From the NCBI GenBank assembly GCA_016711875.1, contig JADJSD010000001.1, positions 1,240,001 to 1,304,000 of the forward strand: a DNA stretch of 64,000 bases, in the 5' to 3' direction. The notes beneath the pieces are model-generated. The model saw only the letters and a program-made list of their open reading frames with translations, was not told the origin of the DNA and did no database searches. Origin of the DNA: Betaproteobacteria bacterium. Its GTDB lineage: Bacteria; Pseudomonadota; Gammaproteobacteria; Burkholderiales; Usitatibacteraceae. Shown here one piece after another: positions 62,701-64,000 of the stretch. Every line of letters begins with the position of its first letter. The stretch's first letter is position 1. Position numbers and translations under genes: made by a program.

Positions 62701-63706
62701 ATATCCGGTGACGCAGCTCACGACGCGATTCCTCGCGGTGACGGGCGAGTCGAAGGCGCAGATCGACGGCCCGCTCATCGCGGTCACCGGTGACCTTCGC
62801 GCCGATGCCGGCTGGTTCGGCGTACCGGCTTCCGCGGCGCCCACCGTCGCCGACGACGTGATCGTGGATCGCGGCGAGCCCCTCGCCAGCACGGCGACGT
62901 CCGAGCGCATCCGCCTGGACCTGCGCGTGGCCCTGGGCGACAACACGCACTTCACCGGGCGCGGGCTCACGACGCGGCTCACGGGCTCGATCCGGATCGC
63001 GGGGGACGTGGGCTCGGGGCTGCGGGCCTCGGGCTCCATCCGCGCGGTCGACGGCACCTACGACGCCTACGGCCAGAAGCTCGCCATCGAACGGGGCGCG
63101 CTCAACTTCCAGGGGCCGATCGACAACCCCGGCCTCAACGTGCTGGCGCTCCGGAAGGGGCTCGCGGTGGAGGCGGGCGTGGAGATCCTGGGCAACGTTT
63201 CGCGGCCTCGCGTGCGGCTGGTCTCGTTCCCGGACGTGCCCGACTCCGAGAAGCTCGCCTGGCTGGTGCTCGGGCGCGGGCAGGGCCAGATGGCCGCGAG
63301 CGACGCGGCGCTGCTCGTCTCGGCGGCCGGTTCCATCCTGGGGCGCGACGACACTCAGGCGGGGCGGCTCCTGGGCGGGCTGGGCATCGGGCCTGAGGAC
63401 ATCCGGCTCGGGCAGGACAGCGGGAGCCTGCTGGGCACCATGCCGCAGAGCACCGTCGCCGGGAAGACCGGGACGACCAGCACCCAGGACGTGCTCTCCG
63501 TCGGCAAGCGCCTCTCCGACGACATCTACCTTTCCTACCAGCAGGGACTCGCCGATGCGGAAGGCTCCATGCGCGTGGCGTGGCAGGTGACCAAGGCGTT
63601 CCAGGTCATCATGCGGGCCGGCTACCAGCCCGGCATCGATGCCGTCTACCGGTTCACCCTCGACGATGCGCCCATCAAGATCCTCCCCCGGAAAGCGTCC
63701 CCCTGA
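59756..63706 (+). CDS. tamB: Translocation and assembly module subunit TamB
   Basis: TamB is an inner-membrane-anchored, periplasm-spanning beta-taco protein thought to carry lipids or help barrel assembly with TamA. The 1316-residue protein has one N-terminal transmembrane segment (about 19-40), a long repetitive beta-rich middle, and the C-terminal DUF490 domain (PGLNVLALRKGLAVEAGVEILG, then LSYQQGLADAEGSMRVAWQV). Its TGA stop is the first three bases of a two-unit repeat element. Confidence 0.93.
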   Translation: MEESTAPRPPSRVKRWLAWSSGGLGLGVVAILGTCAWLAFSESGARLVLGRALALVGGAAEGVTGSLAGPLAIDALEVNAGKTHVKATRIALDWSPVRLLQGELHVERFHAALLEIESDPSTDPAKEPLSLAPPLPLYVAQAGLDRLVITKRGESAPVEIRDISVKLRGDRAAWIVGDARALTPFGLAQVSGTIAALRPFDLDAKGALEGTRGERKYRLQLDAKGPLSAFEAAFTGAEGGLEGGGKARIAPFDASSPLRALSVKLAGLDLSAFSKSPQTKLSVEAELVPSGDLLLAGPVKIANAAPGPLDRNLVPVASLAANLAVAKDGALKARGLEALFAGGGSAKGDLAWARGKLDAALDVKGLDLLAWYTPLRATALGGVIRADVTGDAQSFTLDLVDPRFTITGAARIANQAIDIERVRVARTGSAIEAAGRFAFQGKREFAVEGRLDRVNPAHFAKVPEGEISGGLKASGRLGEGRSVQAQVEIAKSRFAGLALEGRADVAADDAHLGRIEANVAMGESRASASGAFGKPGDALAVKFSSPDLAPLGKAFGFKAAGRVDGDALVEGTYAAPYGRVAFKASNLSLPGEYRVATLDAKLSLGAAEDSPLTGDVTLAGLREDKATDKEALVTKAVLALRGTRASHDLKLDGELPENSQVRVLLSGGLFGATSASPEWRGRLEVLESTGRYPLVLGAPTTLSIAAHRVELGGTRLAGEWGQVDLATTRWTPALFEAKGTANGIAVRTVTRLAGLRQAPSSNLVVGASWDLRAAETIEGFAEVRRESGDVRVGDARQALGLETLLLRLDAAAGRVKAKGDIRGTLVGRVSADGDLPLRRGEGGWEISPVAPLTGRLDVDVPDLAWTAGWIGPDAQAGGRLLGRVALTGTRREPTWEGRIDGTGLVIREPATGFEGTQGTLAISFRDHELRLEKFAFDAPWRPTGEAARAIGNVKRPERGTLSAEGAFNATTKKGEFRVKSAGYPVTQLTTRFLAVTGESKAQIDGPLIAVTGDLRADAGWFGVPASAAPTVADDVIVDRGEPLASTATSERIRLDLRVALGDNTHFTGRGLTTRLTGSIRIAGDVGSGLRASGSIRAVDGTYDAYGQKLAIERGALNFQGPIDNPGLNVLALRKGLAVEAGVEILGNVSRPRVRLVSFPDVPDSEKLAWLVLGRGQGQMAASDAALLVSAAGSILGRDDTQAGRLLGGLGIGPEDIRLGQDSGSLLGTMPQSTVAGKTGTTSTQDVLSVGKRLSDDIYLSYQQGLADAEGSMRVAWQVTKAFQVIMRAGYQPGIDAVYRFTLDDAPIKILPRKASP

Positions 63707-63752
63707 AGGTGTCAGTCACCTCCGCCCGTCCTGAAAGCGACAGTCGCCTTCA
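63704..63752. repeat. Two-unit 28-bp-period repeat supplying both convergent stop codons
   Basis: Two 21-bp units at 63704-63724 (starting TGAAGGTGTCAGTCACC) and 63732-63752 (TGAAAGCGAC, ending GCCTTCA) are seven bases apart, the same 28-bp spacing as the phoB-phoR array. The TGA at the left end is the tamB stop; the TCA at the right end is the stop of the convergent thioesterase. Units are imperfect palindromes. Confidence 0.8.
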
Positions 63753-64000
63753 ACGCGGCAGGGTGCCCAGCGTGCAGCGGGAAACGCAGACGACCTTGCC
63801 CGCATCGTCGACGATCTTCGCCTCCCAGACCTGCGTGCGCCTGCCCACGTGGATGGGCGTGGCGGTCGCGGTGACGGTGCCGGTACGCACTGCCCGCACG
63901 TGGTTCGCGTTGATCTCCAGGCCCACCGCGGACTCCTTCTCCCTGTCCACGTTGAGGTAGGCGCCGACCGAGACCACCGTCTCGGCGAGCGCCAGGGACG
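63750..64000 (-). CDS. Hot-dog thioesterase, MenI/YdiI-like (partial, N-terminus beyond window)
   Basis: The C-terminal part of a hot-dog-fold acyl-CoA thioesterase is encoded here; the start lies past the right edge. Visible signatures are ALAETV, then GLEINANHVRAVRTGTV and HVGRRTQVWEAKIVDDAGK, matching YdiI/MenI-type enzymes that hydrolyse aromatic or other acyl-CoAs. It ends in a TGA that overlaps the repeat element and is convergent with tamB. The substrate cannot be stated. Confidence 0.85.
   Translation of the reverse strand, partial: SLALAETVVSVGAYLNVDREKESAVGLEINANHVRAVRTGTVTATATPIHVGRRTQVWEAKIVDDAGKVVCVSRCTLGTLPR

Noticed and set aside
57034..62793. Long plus-strand open frame (about 1920 codons) crossing fbp, tamA and tamB in another frame
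   Set aside because: Same cause: high GC removes stops. The product is Arg/Gly-rich without motifs and conflicts with three clear genes.
56822..62950. Very long minus-strand open frame (about 2040 codons) opposite fbp, tamA and tamB
   Set aside because: It is the antisense shadow of strongly GC3-biased genes; its translation is Arg/His/Ala-rich low-complexity with no domain, while the plus strand encodes three recognised proteins.

Overview
The window is about 64 kb of very GC-rich, gene-dense DNA with no stretch of more than 300 bases lacking a gene. Gene order and content point to a member of the Betaproteobacteria: mreB divergent from gatCAB, a metX-metW pair, a regulatory PTS set (EIIA-HPr-EI), phoB-phoR, and ubiE-ubiJ. 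This rests on gene order and protein motifs only, and no species is claimed. No rRNA, tRNA, CRISPR array or intact insertion sequence was seen.

Left part (1-16.2 kb): cell shape (mreB), Glu/Asp-tRNA amidation (gatCAB), pyrE, xth, and a minus-strand catabolic block (MaoC hydratase, CaiB CoA-transferase, enoyl-CoA hydratase, a fumarate-reductase-type flavoprotein, a TctC/Bug binding protein). A divergent LysR regulator faces this block and appears frameshifted near its N-terminus. A YheS-type ABC-F ATPase, a small HTH-like protein and msrB follow.

Middle part (16.2-33.8 kb): a complete nickel-pincer cofactor operon (LarA-like racemase, larC, larE, larB) followed by ampG; a GntR/DenD/Hyi/MFS sugar-acid operon divergent from a second TctC-flavoprotein pair, with a candidate operator between them; a FitAB/VapBC-type toxin-antitoxin pair with a repeated palindrome upstream; and metXW behind a near-consensus promoter, a SAM-II riboswitch and an intrinsic terminator.

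Envelope region (33.8-49.4 kb): a Crp/Fnr-type regulator, then secreted or outer-membrane proteins (DUF2092, an Asn/Val-repeat protein, a SphA-like porin), two tandem arylsulfatases, DUF3300 and DUF2950 proteins, an unrecognised 336-residue protein, an SBF-type transporter, and a YibI/YibH/outer-membrane-factor export set.

Right part (49.5-64 kb): ptsI-ptsH-EIIA, phoR-phoB, DUF971-ubiE-ubiJ, an EamA transporter, fbp, and tamA-tamB followed by a convergent MenI/YdiI-type thioesterase cut by the window edge. A 21-bp palindromic unit repeated every 28 bp fills the phoB-phoR gap. A diverged two-unit version fits exactly between the tamB and thioesterase stop codons.

The items most worth a second look are the SAM-II leader with its possible terminator switch, the 28-bp-period repeat family, the lar operon, and the envelope/sulfatase cluster.
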